From Oceanospirillaceae bacterium UBA2001 (GTDB lineage Bacteria; Pseudomonadota; Gammaproteobacteria; Pseudomonadales; Balneatricaceae): a stretch of 26,551 bases of DNA. The notes under the pieces are model-generated. The model did not search any database, had not been told where the DNA came from, and was given only the letters and a program-made list of their open reading frames with translations. This document shows, one piece after another, positions 18,363-26,477 of the stretch (within the stretch, counting starts at the first letter, position 1; every line of letters begins with the position of its first letter). The stretch spans positions 1-26,551 of the forward strand of contig DDCR01000137.1 of assembly GCA_002335115.1 (NCBI GenBank), written 5' to 3'. Made by a program: the position numbers and the translations under genes.

Positions 18363-19630
18363 TGGCTGTTGGTAATCCTAACCGCGCTAAGGCGGAAAGA
18401 GGTATTGTTCGTTGGATTGACGACCGCTTTCCTCTGACCCAAATGTGGCAAGACCACATGTCAAAGTACTATGCTTCCAAAAACCTTAACTTTTGGTATG
18501 TTTTTGGTGTTCTTTCTTTACTCGTCTTAGTGAATCAGATACTCACTGGTATATGGCTTACTATGTCCTATGAGCCCTCTGCTGAAGGCGCTTTTGCCTC
18601 AGTCGAATACATCATGCGTGATGTGGAGATGGGGTGGATCATTCGATACATGCATTCCTCTGGCGCCTCAGCCTTTTTTATTGTGGTTTATTTACACATG
18701 TTCAGGGGCCTAATGTATGGCTCGTACCAGAAACCCCGTGAGTTGATCTGGCTCTTTGGCATGGCCATTTACCTAACGCTAATGGCGGAAGGATTCTTTG
18801 GTTATTTATTGCCCTGGGGTCAAATGTCCTACTGGGGTGCTCAGGTTATCTTGTCTTTAGCTGGCGCCATTCCTGTCGTGGGTGAAGACCTCGTTCAGTG
18901 GATCCGTGGCGACTACCTGATTTCAGGTATTACCCTGAATCGGTTCTTCTCATTGCACGTTATTGCTCTACCTATCGTAATTATGGCCTTGGTTTTATTA
19001 CATATTTTGGCATTACACGATGTGGGTTCGAACAATCCAGATGGCATCGAAATTGACAAAGATAAAGATGAAAACGGCGTGCCTGTTGATGGGGTCGCGT
19101 TTTGGCCCTACCACGTGGTGAAAGATCTGGTGGCTATTGGTATTTTCCTAACCGTGTTCTGCTTAGTCATTTTCTTTTTCCCAGAAGGTGGGGGCTACTT
19201 TATTGAGAAGCCTAACTATGAGCCTGCCAACTCGCTGAAGACGCCTGAACACATCGCGCCAGTGTGGTATTTCACGCCTTATTATTCCATGTTGCGTGCC
19301 ATTACCTTCTCTCTGTTTGGTTTAGATGCTAAGTTCTTAGGTGTAGTGACCATGGGTGGGGCTATAGCCATCTTGTTCGTGGTGCCTTGGTTAGATCGCA
19401 GTCCGGTCAAATCAATGCGCTATAAAGGCTGGATGAGCCGGACGGCGCTGGCCGTTTTTGTGGTGAGTTTCATTGTTCTAGGGTACCTCGGTACCATAGC
19501 CACAACAGAGGGCCGCACACAAGCAGCTCAGTTATTTACCCTTTTGTATTTCTTGTACTTCATATTGATGCCGTTTTATACGCGCATTGAAGCGACGAAG
19601 CCTGTGCCTTCGAGGGTGGTAGAATCATGA
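18362..19630 (+). CDS. petB: Ubiquinol-cytochrome c reductase cytochrome b
   Basis: Membrane core of the bc1 complex, carrying both b hemes and the two quinone sites. The 422-aa protein has eight predicted membrane helices. Heme ligands are His98 and His112 in one helix and His199 and His214 in another, the second pair being 15 apart rather than 14. The Qo motif is PVWY (300-303) instead of PEWY. GSNNPDG follows the second helix pair as usual. An extra charged loop (about 229-243, IDKDKDENG) is present. Its start overlaps petA by one base and its end overlaps petC by four bases. Confidence 0.97.
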   Translation: MAVGNPNRAKAERGIVRWIDDRFPLTQMWQDHMSKYYASKNLNFWYVFGVLSLLVLVNQILTGIWLTMSYEPSAEGAFASVEYIMRDVEMGWIIRYMHSSGASAFFIVVYLHMFRGLMYGSYQKPRELIWLFGMAIYLTLMAEGFFGYLLPWGQMSYWGAQVILSLAGAIPVVGEDLVQWIRGDYLISGITLNRFFSLHVIALPIVIMALVLLHILALHDVGSNNPDGIEIDKDKDENGVPVDGVAFWPYHVVKDLVAIGIFLTVFCLVIFFFPEGGGYFIEKPNYEPANSLKTPEHIAPVWYFTPYYSMLRAITFSLFGLDAKFLGVVTMGGAIAILFVVPWLDRSPVKSMRYKGWMSRTALAVFVVSFIVLGYLGTIATTEGRTQAAQLFTLLYFLYFILMPFYTRIEATKPVPSRVVES

Positions 19631-20412
19631 AGAAGTTATTCTTAATTAGTTTAATATTGATGATGCCTATGTTTGCCCAGGCCAGTGGTGGGCCGAGTAT
19701 AAAGCTGGATACTATGGAAGCGGATGCGAGCGACAAAAGCTCACTACAGCGTGGCATGCAAACCTATGTCAATTATTGCTTGGGCTGTCATACAGCGCAG
19801 TACCAGCGTTATATTCGGGCGGCAGAGGATTTGCACATCCCCGAAGATCTGGTGATGGAGCACTTGATCTTTAGTGATCAAAAAATTGGTGATCAGATGA
19901 CCAGTGCAATGGATCCTAAGCTTGCTGCTCAGTGGTTTGGAGCGACTCCACCAGACTTGACCAATGAAATTAATCTACGCGGTACCGATTGGGTTTACAC
20001 TTATCTGCGCAGTTTTTATGCTGATGAGAGTCGTCCCTATGGAGTCAATAACGTGGTCTATCCTGCTGTGGGTATGCCTAATGTGTTGGCAGACTTGCAG
20101 GGTATCCAAACGAAAACTTGTGGAGAGGTAACCCAACTGGACGACCATGGAGCTGCCGTGATCGATAGTCTAACGGGTGAAGCAATAACTGAGCAAAGTT
20201 GTGAGCTACTCTCTGTGGCAGAAGGCTCAGGCACCATGACACCGGCTCAATTTGATGCAGCGATGTATGACCTCACTAACTTCATGGCGTATATGTCAAA
20301 GCCATACAAGAGTGACAGTCAACGGATTGGTCTGTGGGCTATTTTATTCTGCTTAATGATGACCGTGTTGTTCTACTTCTTGAAAAAGGAATTCTGGCGC
20401 GACGTCCATTAA
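19627..20412 (+). CDS. petC: Ubiquinol-cytochrome c reductase cytochrome c1
   Basis: Periplasmic c-type heme subunit of the bc1 complex, passing electrons to soluble or membrane cytochrome c. The 261-aa protein has a signal peptide (about residues 1-19), a heme-attachment motif C51-L-G-C54-H55, and a likely axial methionine Met150 in VGMPN. A C-terminal anchor helix (about 236-253) is followed by the KKEFWRDVH tail. Two further cysteines (about 165 and 192) bracket an inserted loop and could form a disulfide, a feature also found in pseudomonad c1. Four-base overlap with petB shows the operon continues. The next gene, sspA, lies after a structured gap. Confidence 0.97.
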   Translation: MKKLFLISLILMMPMFAQASGGPSIKLDTMEADASDKSSLQRGMQTYVNYCLGCHTAQYQRYIRAAEDLHIPEDLVMEHLIFSDQKIGDQMTSAMDPKLAAQWFGATPPDLTNEINLRGTDWVYTYLRSFYADESRPYGVNNVVYPAVGMPNVLADLQGIQTKTCGEVTQLDDHGAAVIDSLTGEAITEQSCELLSVAEGSGTMTPAQFDAAMYDLTNFMAYMSKPYKSDSQRIGLWAILFCLMMTVLFYFLKKEFWRDVH

Positions 20413-20430
20413 CGCTTGACTTTGAGGTAT

Positions 20431-20451
20431 AATAGACGATTGCAGTCTATT
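20431..20451 (+). repeat. 7-bp hairpin downstream of petC
   Basis: AATAGAC (20431-20437) is perfectly complementary to GTCTATT (20445-20451) with a seven-base loop. It overlaps a perfect TATAAT (20428-20433) that has no acceptable -35 partner, so a promoter role is uncertain. It is the first of two hairpins in the petC-sspA gap. Confidence 0.5.
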
Positions 20452-20455
20452 TAAG

Positions 20456-20498
20456 CGCGACCTATGCCCGTGACTCTAGGTGAAGGGCATAGGTCGCG
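20456..20498 (+). repeat. Perfect 14-bp inverted repeat (hairpin) upstream of sspA
   Basis: CGCGACCTATGCCC (20456-20469) pairs with GGGCATAGGTCGCG (20485-20498) across a 15-base loop. No T-run follows on either strand, so it is not a standard intrinsic terminator. It sits 49 bases before the sspA ATG. A transcript from petC or from a local promoter would fold here, which could set mRNA ends or attenuate read-through; it could also be a dispersed palindromic element. Confidence 0.8.
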
Positions 20499-20547
20499 AC
20501 TTCGTTCCGGCGCTGAGCGCTATCGTTTATTATTGAGGTATATCTAC

Positions 20548-21177
20548 ATGGGTGTAGTCGCTAAACGCTCTTCCATGACGTTTTTCTCTGATGGTTCAAA
20601 TCATTATAGCCACCGCGTGCGCATTGTTTTGGCAGAAAAGGGTGTTACCGTTGACATCATTGATGTTGATGCTGAGCACAAGCCAGAAGATCTGGCTGAT
20701 CTAAACCCCTATAACAGTTTGCCGACCTTGGTCGACCGTGATCTGGTGCTTTACGAAGCTAATGTGATGATGGAATACTTGGATGAGCGCTTTCCCCATC
20801 CACCATTGCTGCCGGTATATCCTGTAGCTCGTGCAGAAAGTCGGTTGTATATGTACCGTATTGAGCGTGATTGGTGCCGCCTTGCCGACCTAATCATGAC
20901 CTCAGATGATGAAGCTGAAATCATTGAAGCTCAAAAAGAGCTGCGTGAAAGTCTGATTTCGACAGCACCAATCTTTACTGAAAAAGACTTCTTTATGAGT
21001 GAAGAGTTTACTTTGGTTGACTGCTGTATCGCGCCAATCTTGTGGCGCTTGCCGCAGTTGGGTATTGATCTTCCAGAGCTACAAGCAGCGCCCATGCTAG
21101 AGTATATGGAACGTATATTTGCGCGCGAAGGTTTTCAAGAAAGTCTGTCTGAGGTTGAGCATGAAATTCGGCTTTAA
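20548..21177 (+). CDS. sspA: Stringent starvation protein A (SspA)
   Basis: RNA-polymerase-associated protein with a glutathione-S-transferase fold but no GST activity; it modulates transcription under starvation and acid stress. The 209-aa product shows the thioredoxin-like start [53 protein letters not shown] and SLVDCC-like [14 protein letters not shown], close to pseudomonad SspA. I chose ATG at 20548, with GAGG nine bases upstream, because homologs start there; the longer frame from 20464 runs through the hairpin and adds unrelated residues. sspB follows after 14 bases. Confidence 0.95.
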   Translation: MGVVAKRSSMTFFSDGSNHYSHRVRIVLAEKGVTVDIIDVDAEHKPEDLADLNPYNSLPTLVDRDLVLYEANVMMEYLDERFPHPPLLPVYPVARAESRLYMYRIERDWCRLADLIMTSDDEAEIIEAQKELRESLISTAPIFTEKDFFMSEEFTLVDCCIAPILWRLPQLGIDLPELQAAPMLEYMERIFAREGFQESLSEVEHEIRL

Positions 21178-21191
21178 TTGAGGCCGTGAAG

Positions 21192-21629
21192 ATGATGACT
21201 CCAAGTCGATCTTACTTATTACGTGCCCTTCACCAGTGGATCTTGGATAATGATTCCACTCCACATATGGTGGTTGATGCGACTATCAATGACGTGATGG
21301 TGCCCGAACACTTTATTAGTGATGGGCAAATTGTGCTAAATATTGCACCTAGCGCAGTGGAAGGCTTAAACCTTGGTAATGAGGCGATAGAGTTTAACGC
21401 GCGCTTTGGTGGTGTGCCCATGCATGTGTACGTGCCTATACTAGCGGTGATGGCCGTGTATGCTAAAGAAAGTGGTGAAGGTATGGGGTTTGGTTTTGAA
21501 CCAGGCATTCCAGATCCTGATGGCCCATCTAACTCACCTTTAGCAACGGTAGATAAACCAAAAGCATCGGGTACGGTGTCATCAATTGCAAGTCGTACGA
21601 AGCGTCCTACGCTCAAAGTTGTTAAATAA
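21192..21629 (+). CDS. sspB: ClpXP adaptor protein SspB
   Basis: Adaptor that delivers ssrA-tagged proteins from stalled ribosomes to the ClpXP protease. The product of about 145 aa has the folded substrate-binding domain (SRSYLLRALHQWILDN, DGQIVLNIAPSAVEGL, FNARFGGVPMHVYVP). A flexible acidic/proline-rich linker follows, ending in RPTLKVVK, the short C-terminal ClpX-binding module (compare RPALRVVK in E. coli). GAGG at 21180-21183 lies eight bases before ATG 21192; ATG 21195 is also possible, while the GTG at 21186 is too close. It is cotranscribed with sspA and ends at a strong terminator. Confidence 0.95.
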   Translation: MMTPSRSYLLRALHQWILDNDSTPHMVVDATINDVMVPEHFISDGQIVLNIAPSAVEGLNLGNEAIEFNARFGGVPMHVYVPILAVMAVYAKESGEGMGFGFEPGIPDPDGPSNSPLATVDKPKASGTVSSIASRTKRPTLKVVK

Positions 21630-21647
21630 CTAAACCGGTTAGTCATG

Positions 21648-21700
21648 CTTTTGAGAACATAAAAAGGGGTCAAAGAACCCTTTTTTTGTGTTCTCAAAAG
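21648..21700. terminator. Two-part bidirectional terminator between sspB and dolP
   Basis: An outer perfect 12-bp stem, CTTTTGAGAACA (21648-21659) with TGTTCTCAAAAG (21689-21700), encloses an inner 8-bp stem, AAAAAGGG (21661-21668) with CCCTTTTT (21678-21685). The inner hairpin has a seven-T run on the plus strand and a matching A-run that serves the minus strand. It separates convergent sspB and dolP. Confidence 0.92.
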
Positions 21701-21716
21701 AAGCTTCGGTTTACTA

Positions 21717-22286
21717 TTAATCGATGTATTCAAACACCTTAACAATACGCTGGATGCCACTAGCATTAGACGCAACTTTCACAGCCCAGTCGGCTTCAAC
21801 TTGAGTCACAAGTCCCATTAGATAAACGATACCATTTTCCGTCACTACTTTAATACGGCCAGCAGGGAACGCCACTTCACCCACCATGCGAGCTTTTACC
21901 TTCGTGGTAATGAGCGTATCACTGGTTCTGACTACATAGGATGCTGGGCCGCTGACTAATAGTTCGTTATGTACCTTTCGAACATTGGAAATGCCGCGCG
22001 CTTTTGCCCCTGCAATCACCTTAGTGTCCTCACTGGGTACTTGACCTATTAACAATAGAATACCATTTACACTCACTGCGCTCACGTTGGCCGTTTCTAG
22101 CAAAGGTGATGCACGTAATATCGCATCTACCGCAGCGGTTTCGATCAGTTGATCGTTATATAGGGTGCCTAAAGTCCGCGAGCCTTTGTTGTCAGTAATC
22201 GGTTTGTCGCTAAGAGTAGGTGAGCAGGCGCCTAAAACAAAGATGCAGCTGGTGATTGTGATGAGTTGAATGCCACGTTTGAGCAT
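21717..22286 (-). CDS. dolP: Outer-membrane BON-domain lipoprotein, DolP (YraP) type
   Basis: Lipoprotein with two BON domains; in E. coli DolP binds anionic phospholipid at division sites and supports outer-membrane integrity and BamA function. The 189-aa product has a type II signal with lipobox LGAC, lipidated Cys21, and Ser at +2, predicting outer-membrane sorting. BON 1 spans about 45-112 and BON 2 about 122-187, each with a VNG/ENG-I-x-L-x-G pattern (VNGILLLIGQV; ENGIVYLMGLV). It follows diaA directly and is the last gene of lpoA-yraN-diaA-dolP. The same gene order occurs in E. coli. Gene symbol rests on context and domain pair. Confidence 0.9.
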   Translation of the reverse strand: MLKRGIQLITITSCIFVLGACSPTLSDKPITDNKGSRTLGTLYNDQLIETAAVDAILRASPLLETANVSAVSVNGILLLIGQVPSEDTKVIAGAKARGISNVRKVHNELLVSGPASYVVRTSDTLITTKVKARMVGEVAFPAGRIKVVTENGIVYLMGLVTQVEADWAVKVASNASGIQRIVKVFEYID

Positions 22287-22880
22287 TTATTCGTTACTCC
22301 CAAATAGTTGAAAATCAATTAAATCACAGAGGCAGTGAATAGTAATCAGCTGCAGTTGCAATATATTAACGTTGTTGTCACTAGGAATCCGAATAGCGAC
22401 GTCGTCTGGATCCAGCACTGTGGCCATGTCGCCGCCACTTTGACCGGTAATCGATATAACCTGTAATTGACGGTTATGCGCGGCTTGTATGGCTTGGATT
22501 AAATTACCACAATTGCCCTGCTCTGATATCACAACGACAATATCACCCTGCTGGCCTAAGGCTGTGATTTGTTTGGCAAACACATCCTGAAAACTGGAAT
22601 CACGAATGACAGCACTCATTGTTGTACTATCAGCAGCTAAGTTAAACGCTGGTAAGCTGGGCCGCTCCTGCTTAAAGCGACTTAGTAATGCAGCACTCAA
22701 ATGATGGCCATTGGCTGCGTTGGCACCATTACCACAAATGAGGATTTTACCCTCTTGAAGGAAGCATTGGTGCAGCATTTGCGCAGCGATAGCAATATCT
22801 TGAGGTAGATGCTCAGCACTGTATGCGGCGCAGCCCATGTGCTCATGGAACTGATTGATAACCCTTTCTTGCAGGTCCAT
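22287..22880 (-). CDS. diaA: DnaA initiator-associating protein DiaA (SIS domain)
   Basis: SIS-fold tetramer that in E. coli binds DnaA and promotes timely initiation at oriC. The 197-aa product has ILICGNGANAANGHHL (about 46-61), matching GNGTSAANAQHF of DiaA, then LLSRFKQERPSLPAFNL, and ends CLCDLIDFQLF as in DiaA. The fold is shared with GmhA (sedoheptulose 7-phosphate isomerase), so catalysis cannot be excluded by sequence, but position between yraN and dolP favours DiaA. It abuts dolP with no gap and lies 15 bases after yraN. Confidence 0.9.
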   Translation of the reverse strand: MDLQERVINQFHEHMGCAAYSAEHLPQDIAIAAQMLHQCFLQEGKILICGNGANAANGHHLSAALLSRFKQERPSLPAFNLAADSTTMSAVIRDSSFQDVFAKQITALGQQGDIVVVISEQGNCGNLIQAIQAAHNRQLQVISITGQSGGDMATVLDPDDVAIRIPSDNNVNILQLQLITIHCLCDLIDFQLFGSNE

Positions 22881-22895
22881 TAATGAACTCTAACC

Positions 22896-23282
22896 TTAGT
22901 CTGAAGTGATAAACGCATTATCGATCCATTGTATCTGAACTTGGGTATGGGGGCCATTAGAACCACTAATAGCCATGACATCAAAGCGGCAGTCTAGTTT
23001 GTTTAATGACGGGTAGTTTAGCAAAAAGACCTTCGCACTATGGATTAAATGACGCTTTTTGGCGGGGCCGATACTAGCAACCGCACCCCCCATATAATCA
23101 TTTTTACGGTACCTTACTTCGACAAAAGCCAGCACATGATCTTTTTGTGCAATGATATCAAGCTCGCCACCGTGACAAAAAAAGTTACGCTCAATCAAGG
23201 TCCAGCCCTGCTGAGACATATGTTGCCAAGCAAGCTCCTCGGCCCACGCACCAATTTTAGTGGAGTGCATAACTATGGGCAT
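22896..23282 (-). CDS. yraN: YraN family (UPF0102) nuclease-like protein
   Basis: Small protein of UPF0102, with a restriction-endonuclease-like fold and no firmly settled function. The 128-aa product shows the conserved core GGELDIIAQKDHVLAFVEVRYR (Asp then Glu-x-Arg/Lys acidic residues of a PD-(D/E)xK-type site) plus the start GAWAEELAWQHM. The family is almost always next to lpoA and rsmI, as here. It begins five bases after the lpoA stop and is followed by diaA. Biological role is unknown; nuclease activity is inference from the fold. Confidence 0.93.
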   Translation of the reverse strand: MPIVMHSTKIGAWAEELAWQHMSQQGWTLIERNFFCHGGELDIIAQKDHVLAFVEVRYRKNDYMGGAVASIGPAKKRHLIHSAKVFLLNYPSLNKLDCRFDVMAISGSNGPHTQVQIQWIDNAFITSD

Positions 23283-23287
23283 TTTTA

Positions 23288-25447
23288 TTATCTAGGATTG
23301 GCAATAACTTTACCTGCTCTAAATTGTCCCCATGAACTATGGGTGAAAATTCGGCCTTGACTATTCATCTGCAAAAGACCAGTGACCCCATGCACACGGC
23401 TGTTGTTAAACGCCTGTAACTGTTCAAGCCGAGGGAAGAGTCGGTAGGCATCAATACCAATGGCAAATAGACGGGTATACCTTTCTCGATCAGGCCATTC
23501 TTGGCTAAATTTTTGTTGAATTTCAGGCTGTTCAATTAACCAAGGTAATTCGGTAAAAATGACTTTTTCTAAATCTCGATCGCGGCTCGTTCTGGTGGGA
23601 CCTTGGTAGATATGGTGACTGGCATAGACTGGAAGATCTGCAGCATAGTGAAAGGCTAAGGTGGGAATTATTTGACGCCCATCTGAAGGCAGTGCAAAGA
23701 GCACAATCGCATCCACGTCTTGACGTCGGCGAGGCTCAAATTTAACCTTATTCCCACTACCCGATAGATGTTTCTTGAGTAACTTTGCCCGCTCATGACT
23801 TTGGTTAATGAGTAACGCTTGGGTAATTGACTCCGAATGATCACCCGCCCCAGAAAAGCTTACCTGGGTCGCTATTTCACCACCTAAGCTCGTCCAAGAG
23901 GTAATAAAATGTTGGGCTGCTTTGGTGGCCCAAGGTTGGTCCTGATGGAGCACAATAATGCGCTTATGGCCCTCAGCTAAGCTACGATCAGCCAGTTGTG
24001 AGGCCTCATCCTCGACCGCTAAACCAAATTGAATTAAATTGGTAGTGATGTTGCTTCTGCCTCCTAAGGGAATGTAATTCAGCGCAAGTGTGGGGATAGT
24101 TAGGGCATCCTTTTGGCTCAGTTGAATGACCTTATCTTTATCAAGTGGGCCAATAATAATGTCGATTTGATCAGCGGCAGCTTGCCGATAAAGCCCATCT
24201 AAGCTACTGAGACTAGAGGTATCATAAACTTTAATGTAAGGAATCATGGCTGAGGTTTTTTGGGCCTCAAAGCGAGCCGTCATGAATCCGTCCACTACTG
24301 CCTGCCCCACTTTGCCTAGCCGGCCATGCAAGGGCATCGCTAGGGCGATACGTTGTGGCTGTGTTGCTCTAAGGTCAGTTAGGCTTGCCAGTGCGCCAGG
24401 AAGCGATAGGCTCGCCGGATGCAGTGGCCACTGTTGTTGCCATTGTTCTACAGAGCTGAGCTGTAGCTCCATGTCGTGATGGACCAAGGGTATTAAGGCA
24501 AGTGTGTACCAAGCACGGCTTACATCATTGTCAGCTCCAGTAACCTGCAGGTTTAGGGCTTGGGCATTAACCTTGGTTAGAGCCATCCAAATTCGTTCAT
24601 TATATTGGCTAGGCTCTATGGTCGTGGGGAGCTGACTTAAGGCTATTAACGCATTGGCAGCAGCTAGAGATAGGCCATTGGCTTCATAAGACTCGGCCTT
24701 AAGGACCAAGAGTTTGGTTCTTGCTTGGGGATCAGTATCAGGCGTTAGTACCTGGGCTTGTTGCAGCCAAGTAATGGCACCAAAGCTATCTCCTAGCTTT
24801 AGCTGACTCTCCGCCTTTGCTTCCAAATACCGACTGAGCTGGTTTTTTGGTACCAACCCTAGGTCGATTTGGTTGAGAATACGCGCGCTCGACTGGGCAT
24901 ACCCAAGAGCTAACACTTGCTCTGCCATGTCTAACAAATACGCATATTGAATGGCCTTTGGCATGAGGTATATTTTTTGCAGTTCTCGATCTAAAGGTTC
25001 TGGTAAAGGTTGCGCTTCACCTGTGATTTCTATAATGCTCTGTTGCTCAAAGGTAGGTACCTTTGTATTTATCTGTTCGGGGCTGTTAGTAAAGAGGATG
25101 GCAAGGTTTTTATTGGCATTATCAGAGTTTTGCTCAGAGTCTGCAGGGGAATTTTCGCTGGGCATTAAACTGACACTGTCTTGATCTAGGTCTAAACTGA
25201 GTGGGGTTATTGACCCGGGTACCGGCACTTTTTTGTCAGTCATATCCATGGCAATGACCATCACCTTCTCAGCTTCTTCAACCGTCTCGATCTTCTCAAC
25301 CGGTTGGACCGTTGGCGGGGCCGCATTGAGTACCTTGGGTTGCTTGGGCACGGTGGGTATGACATTTTGCTGCTGGCAAGCACTCACTAAAATGAGTCCG
25401 CATAAGAGGCTAAGAGCACGCAAAAAATGGTTTAGAGATAAGGTCAT
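23288..25447 (-). CDS. lpoA: Penicillin-binding protein activator LpoA (outer-membrane lipoprotein)
   Basis: Outer-membrane lipoprotein that reaches through the peptidoglycan to stimulate the transpeptidase of PBP1a. The 719-aa product has lipobox VSAC with lipidated Cys24 and Gln at +2, predicting outer-membrane placement. After it comes a low-complexity acidic and proline-rich linker (about 27-150), a helical TPR-like domain (about 165-345) and a periplasmic-binding-protein type I domain (about 365-710, beginning RIALAMPLHGRLG). It is longer than E. coli LpoA (678 aa) mainly because of the linker. It leads a minus-strand operon with yraN, diaA and dolP and is divergent from rsmI, the classical arrangement. 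Confidence 0.93.
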   Translation of the reverse strand: MTLSLNHFLRALSLLCGLILVSACQQQNVIPTVPKQPKVLNAAPPTVQPVEKIETVEEAEKVMVIAMDMTDKKVPVPGSITPLSLDLDQDSVSLMPSENSPADSEQNSDNANKNLAILFTNSPEQINTKVPTFEQQSIIEITGEAQPLPEPLDRELQKIYLMPKAIQYAYLLDMAEQVLALGYAQSSARILNQIDLGLVPKNQLSRYLEAKAESQLKLGDSFGAITWLQQAQVLTPDTDPQARTKLLVLKAESYEANGLSLAAANALIALSQLPTTIEPSQYNERIWMALTKVNAQALNLQVTGADNDVSRAWYTLALIPLVHHDMELQLSSVEQWQQQWPLHPASLSLPGALASLTDLRATQPQRIALAMPLHGRLGKVGQAVVDGFMTARFEAQKTSAMIPYIKVYDTSSLSSLDGLYRQAAADQIDIIIGPLDKDKVIQLSQKDALTIPTLALNYIPLGGRSNITTNLIQFGLAVEDEASQLADRSLAEGHKRIIVLHQDQPWATKAAQHFITSWTSLGGEIATQVSFSGAGDHSESITQALLINQSHERAKLLKKHLSGSGNKVKFEPRRRQDVDAIVLFALPSDGRQIIPTLAFHYAADLPVYASHHIYQGPTRTSRDRDLEKVIFTELPWLIEQPEIQQKFSQEWPDRERYTRLFAIGIDAYRLFPRLEQLQAFNNSRVHGVTGLLQMNSQGRIFTHSSWGQFRAGKVIANPR

Positions 25448-25576
25448 AGAACATTCTTAATGAGTATGGTTGAGGCGCTTTAGGTTATAATCCGCTATTT
25501 AAGACCACCTTAGTGATCTAACTTGAGTAAGCCTAGCATAAAAGCGGGTTCAAACAAGTCTAAAAGGCTCAAAGGC

Positions 25577-26419
25577 ATGACAACAGCAACGCTTTACATT
25601 GTTTCGACCCCAATTGGCAACTTAGAGGATTTTAGTCCACGGGCAGTAGCAACCCTTAAAAAGGTTGACCTCATTGCCGTGGAAGACACGCGGCATAGTG
25701 GTCGACTGATGCAGCATTTTTCCATTTCTACACCCATGTTGGCAGTGCACGATCATAATGAACGTGCGCGGGCTAAAATATTGGTACAAAAGTTGGCTCA
25801 AGGCCAGTCTATTGCCCTTATCTCAGACGCAGGCACTCCACTTATTTCTGACCCGGGTTATCATTTAGTGAATGCCGTTAGAAACGCTGGCTATAAAGTT
25901 GTGCCAGTGGTGGGGCCATGTGCACTAATCGCAGGGCTCAGTGTGGCAGGTTTGGCGACTGACCGGTTTAGCTTTTACGGTTTTTTACCTGCTAAAAGTA
26001 GCGGTCGTAAGCAGCAACTGCAGCAGTTGGTGAGTGTGACTCACACTCAAATTTTTTATGAATCACCCCACCGTATTGTGGCCACAGTGGATGATATTGT
26101 TGCAGTCATGGGCGCCAATCGCCAATTGGTGCTGGCCCGCGAACTGACTAAAACCTTTGAAACTATTTTTAGTGCCAAGGCCAGCGAAGTCAAATGTTGG
26201 CTGGGGGCAGATCATAACCAGCAAAAGGGTGAGTTTGTGGTGTTGATTGAAGGCGCAGAACCAGAACAGCTGCAAGCTATTGGGCCTAAAGAAGAACGCA
26301 TGCTGTCATTGCTGCTGGCTGAGCTGCCCATTAAAAAAGCCGCGGCGCTCACTGCCGCCATCACGGGGCATAAGAAAAAAGCCCTCTATGATCGAGCCCT
26401 TGAGCTACAAGGTAGGTAA
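25577..26419 (+). CDS. rsmI: 16S rRNA 2'-O-methyltransferase RsmI
   Basis: Methylates the ribose of C1402 in 16S rRNA at the decoding centre, using SAM. The 280-aa product has LYIVSTPIGNLED at the start, AVEDTRHSG, ISDAGTPLISDPGYHLV, VVPVVGPCALIAGLS and FYGFLPAKSSGRK, all diagnostic of the tetrapyrrole-methylase-fold RsmI family. The tail with KKAAALTAAITGHKKKALYDRALE matches E. coli. I chose ATG at 25577, seven codons before LYIV-type homolog starts; a longer frame from TTG at 25523 exists but would add 18 lysine/serine-rich residues. rnpB follows closely. Confidence 0.95.
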   Translation: MTTATLYIVSTPIGNLEDFSPRAVATLKKVDLIAVEDTRHSGRLMQHFSISTPMLAVHDHNERARAKILVQKLAQGQSIALISDAGTPLISDPGYHLVNAVRNAGYKVVPVVGPCALIAGLSVAGLATDRFSFYGFLPAKSSGRKQQLQQLVSVTHTQIFYESPHRIVATVDDIVAVMGANRQLVLARELTKTFETIFSAKASEVKCWLGADHNQQKGEFVVLIEGAEPEQLQAIGPKEERMLSLLLAELPIKKAAALTAAITGHKKKALYDRALELQGR

Positions 26420-26442
26420 CTCTGCTAAAGCCACATTTAACC

Positions 26443-26471
26443 TTGCCAGCGCTAGGTAAACTCGGTATCCT
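26443..26471 (+). promoter_or_regulatory. rnpB: Promoter of the RNase P RNA gene
   Basis: TTGCCA (26443-26448) and TATCCT (26466-26471) are separated by exactly 17 bases, and a GC-rich discriminator (GCGCCCG) follows. Transcription would start at about 26478, right where the conserved RNA begins. Confidence 0.75.
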
Positions 26472-26477
26472 GCGCCC

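Noticed and set aside
19022..19040. GGGTTCGAACAATCC, resembling a tRNA T-arm
   Set aside because: It lies inside the conserved GSNNPDG coding segment of petB and no cloverleaf partner is present.
20456..20498. Terminator for petABC
   Set aside because: The stem is strong but there is no T-run on either strand, so it is listed as a hairpin of unknown role.
20464..20547. N-terminal extension of SspA by 28 residues
   Set aside because: The extension runs through the 14-bp hairpin and has no homology to SspA; a ribosome site precedes ATG 20548, where homologs begin.
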